Assembly: GCA_015233265.1 (NCBI GenBank)
Contig: JADFXZ010000103.1
Coordinates: 1 to 7,734, forward strand
Direction of reading: 5' to 3'
DNA from: Nitrospirota bacterium
Lineage (GTDB): Bacteria > Nitrospirota > Thermodesulfovibrionia > Thermodesulfovibrionales > Magnetobacteriaceae
Length of the DNA: 7,734 nucleotides
Positions 5,965 to 7,734 of this stretch are shown here, in pieces. Made by a program: the position numbers and the translations under genes. The notes beneath the pieces are model-generated. The model was not told the DNA's origin, did no database searches, and worked only from the letters and a program-made list of their open reading frames with translations. The number at the start of each line of letters is the position of its first letter. The first letter of the stretch is position 1.

Positions 5965-7386
5965 ATGAAAATACTTCTTCTTAATCCCCCATCGCCGCAC
6001 GGTGAGAAGTTCACCCGCGAGGGGCGCTGCACTCAGCAAAGCGCTATCTGGACTACGCTGTGGCCTCCTATTTCGCTGGTTTACACAGGAACGCTAATCA
6101 AAGAACAGGGGCATGAGGTAAAGGTCATCGACTGCCCCGCCGAAGGCATTTACTTAAACGATCTGCCACACATAATCGCCGCTTTTTCACCCGACGCAGT
6201 CATCTGGAGCGCGGCAACGCCGTCAATCAATAGCGACCTCAACCTCGCCTCGTTGATTAAAACCAAAAAGCCTGAGACTTTCACCATCGTCTTTGGAACC
6301 CATGTTACTGTCCTTGACGTGCAATCGCTGGATCGGTCGCCATCTCTGGACATCATTGTCAGAAACGAACCTGAAACTACTATTATGGAGGCTATAAGCG
6401 CTATTGAAAAACACGCCTCACTGATAGCCGTCGAGGGCATTACATTCAGGGACAGTGACAATAAGATAGTACGAAACCCCGCACGGCAGTTCATCCCGGA
6501 CATTGATGCCCTGCCCTACCCAGACTGGAGCCTCATTAACGTCAACTCATACAGGCTTCCCCTGAAAGACAAACCCTTTCTGATGATTATGCCCCAGCGC
6601 GGCTGCCACTTCCCGTGTTCATTTTGCACAAGTGCGACGTACTACGGCGCCAAGGTGCGTACCAGAACGGTTGACTCGATAGTCAGGGAGATGAAAGAGG
6701 AAACCGAGAGGTTTAATATAACGGATTTTTTCCTGTGGGCCGAGAACTTCACGGCTAATCCCTATTTTGTGCGCGCGCTCTGCGAAGCCATCATCAACAG
6801 TGGTTTAAGGGTCTCATGGGTGTGCAACAGCAGAATTGACACTGTAGATGGGGAATTACTATACTTGATGAGGCAGGCAGGATGCTGGATGATAAGCTAT
6901 GGAATCGAATCGTTTAACCAGGACATACTTAAAGGCGTGAAGAAAAATATAGAGGTGAGCCAGATTCATAATATTATTGAACTGACCAAAAAGGCGGGCA
7001 TACTGGTCTCGGCGCATGTGATTTTCGGCCTCCCGCATGAGACACGGGCCTCCGCCCTTGACACTAAGAGGCGTGTGCTTGCCCTGCCTCTGGATTTTGC
7101 CCAGTTCTACTGCGCCGTGCCGTTTCCCGGCTCAGCGCTCTACGGCGAGGCATTAAAAGAGGGATGGATTGACAGCACCTGTGATTTTGCAGGATTCCGG
7201 CAGGAAAAGCCGGTAATGTCTTTAGCAACCATCACGCCTGACGAGGTTGAGGCTATACGGGTTCAGGCGGTGAGGGAGTTTTACCTGAGGCGCAGGATTA
7301 TATTAGGCATCTTAAAGCTGATGAGCTTTAGCAATGTTGGCAGGACTGCCCTCTCGGCATTAAAGTTCCTCAAACCGGTAAGGTAA
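5965..7386 (+). CDS. B12-binding-domain radical SAM protein
   Basis: 473 residues, the usual length for cobalamin-dependent class B radical SAM enzymes of the BchE/P-methylase type. Residues 1-150 form the Rossmann-like B12 domain (MKILLLNPPSP; D56-C-P58-A-E-G61; FGTHVT at 110-115). Pro58 stands where the DxHxxG cobalt-ligand His would be, so cobalamin would bind without a protein His ligand. A linker (FIPDIDALPYPDW, 176-188) leads to the radical SAM core with the 4Fe-4S motif C214-x3-C218-x2-C221, then YGIES (312-316) and VIFGLPHET (352-360). The C terminus (about 438-470) is basic and hydrophobic, perhaps for membrane contact. The start is the family-typical MKILLLNPP; GGTGGG just upstream is a weak ribosome site. 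Likely roles are methyl transfer to an unactivated carbon or another radical rearrangement; substrate unknown. The carbamoyltransferase one base downstream suggests glycan or natural-product modification. Confidence 0.92.
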   Translation: MKILLLNPPSPHGEKFTREGRCTQQSAIWTTLWPPISLVYTGTLIKEQGHEVKVIDCPAEGIYLNDLPHIIAAFSPDAVIWSAATPSINSDLNLASLIKTKKPETFTIVFGTHVTVLDVQSLDRSPSLDIIVRNEPETTIMEAISAIEKHASLIAVEGITFRDSDNKIVRNPARQFIPDIDALPYPDWSLINVNSYRLPLKDKPFLMIMPQRGCHFPCSFCTSATYYGAKVRTRTVDSIVREMKEETERFNITDFFLWAENFTANPYFVRALCEAIINSGLRVSWVCNSRIDTVDGELLYLMRQAGCWMISYGIESFNQDILKGVKKNIEVSQIHNIIELTKKAGILVSAHVIFGLPHETRASALDTKRRVLALPLDFAQFYCAVPFPGSALYGEALKEGWIDSTCDFAGFRQEKPVMSLATITPDEVEAIRVQAVREFYLRRRIILGILKLMSFSNVGRTALSALKFLKPVR

Positions 7387-7387
7387 T

Positions 7388-7734
7388 ATGTATATACTTG
7401 GCATATGGGACGGGCACGACGCCGGTGCGGCTGTAATTGCCAACGGCCGCATTGAATATGCCATAAACGAGGAGAGGCTATCACGGCGAAAGCTCGACGC
7501 CGGTTTCCCCCGGCTCTCGATTGAGTCCTGCCTGAGTTATCTTAATTTAAAACCGTCAGATATTAACTATGTTGTCAGCTCCACCACTGATTTTGCTAAA
7601 ACTCTGACGCGCGCGGCTCCCGCCCTCAAAGAGCAGTACTATCAGCTTAGAAGGCGCAAGATTGATCAGGGGGCATTTTCCGCTGTTAAAAAGAAATTAA
7701 AATACTATCTTACCGAAATCGCCCCTTCGCGGGC
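7388..7734 (+). CDS. Carbamoyltransferase of the NodU/CmcH family, N-terminal part (cut by window edge)
   Basis: 115 complete codons in the window; the family usually has about 550-600 residues, so roughly a fifth is visible. The N terminus MYILGIWDGHDAGAAVIANG, followed by an INEERLSRRKLDAGFP segment, is the hallmark start of the Kae1-like domain of O-carbamoyltransferases (NodU, CmcH, TobZ). These use carbamoyl phosphate and ATP to make carbamoyl-adenylate and transfer the carbamoyl group to a hydroxyl, typically of a sugar. The later catalytic parts and the C-terminal domain are outside the window. The ATG is one base after the radical SAM stop, with TAAGG (7379-7383) as ribosome site inside the upstream gene's end, so the two are probably translationally coupled in one operon. 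Cytoplasmic. The acceptor cannot be read from this fragment. Confidence 0.9.
   Translation, partial: MYILGIWDGHDAGAAVIANGRIEYAINEERLSRRKLDAGFPRLSIESCLSYLNLKPSDINYVVSSTTDFAKTLTRAAPALKEQYYQLRRRKIDQGAFSAVKKKLKYYLTEIAPSR

Noticed and set aside
6150..6503. Minus-strand ORFs inside the radical SAM gene
   Set aside because: Antisense shadows of a well-supported gene, with no family resemblance.

Overview
This window is bacterial and holds three protein-coding genes. A very large type IV pilus PilY1/PilC-family adhesin lies on the minus strand (stop at 166, preferred start at 5643). Facing away from it on the plus strand are a B12-binding-domain radical SAM enzyme (5965-7386) and the first fifth of a NodU/CmcH-type carbamoyltransferase (7388 to the window edge). 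The organism is Gram-negative in character: PilY1 is secreted and works with an envelope-spanning type IV pilus machine. A radical SAM/cobalamin enzyme suggests an anaerobe or microaerophile. The PilY1 variant carries the sequence 'LDISKDHK' and a Thr/Ser-rich linker, a combination I associate with Nitrospirota and Geobacter-like Desulfobacterota. That placement is an impression from family features, not a computed assignment.

Left end (1-165): no supported gene. It holds a 14-bp hairpin with a TTTT run on its minus-strand 3' side, a plausible terminator for pilY1, and a short stretch that looks like half of a decayed palindromic repeat. 166-5643: pilY1, about 1,825 codons, much longer than the roughly 1,160 residues of the Pseudomonas aeruginosa protein. 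In order it has a signal peptide, a Cys-rich InlB-like repeat domain, a Thr/Ser linker, a degenerate von Willebrand A-like region, a long middle region and the C-terminal PilY1 beta-propeller. 5644-5964: an AT-rich divergent intergenic region with a good sigma70-type promoter for pilY1 (TTGACA, 17-nt spacer, TAGTAT), a dyad over its -10 box and a 13-nt direct repeat. 5965-7734: the radical SAM and carbamoyltransferase genes, separated by one base and almost certainly co-transcribed.

The two halves look functionally unrelated. The left is the end of a surface or pilus locus. The right is the start of a biosynthetic operon, probably for a modified surface glycan or a small secondary metabolite, with most of its genes beyond the window. 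I see no tRNA, rRNA, CRISPR array, insertion sequence or intact mobile element. Nothing here is a clearly new system. The points most worth following are the domain architecture of PilY1 and what lies downstream of the radical SAM/carbamoyltransferase pair.
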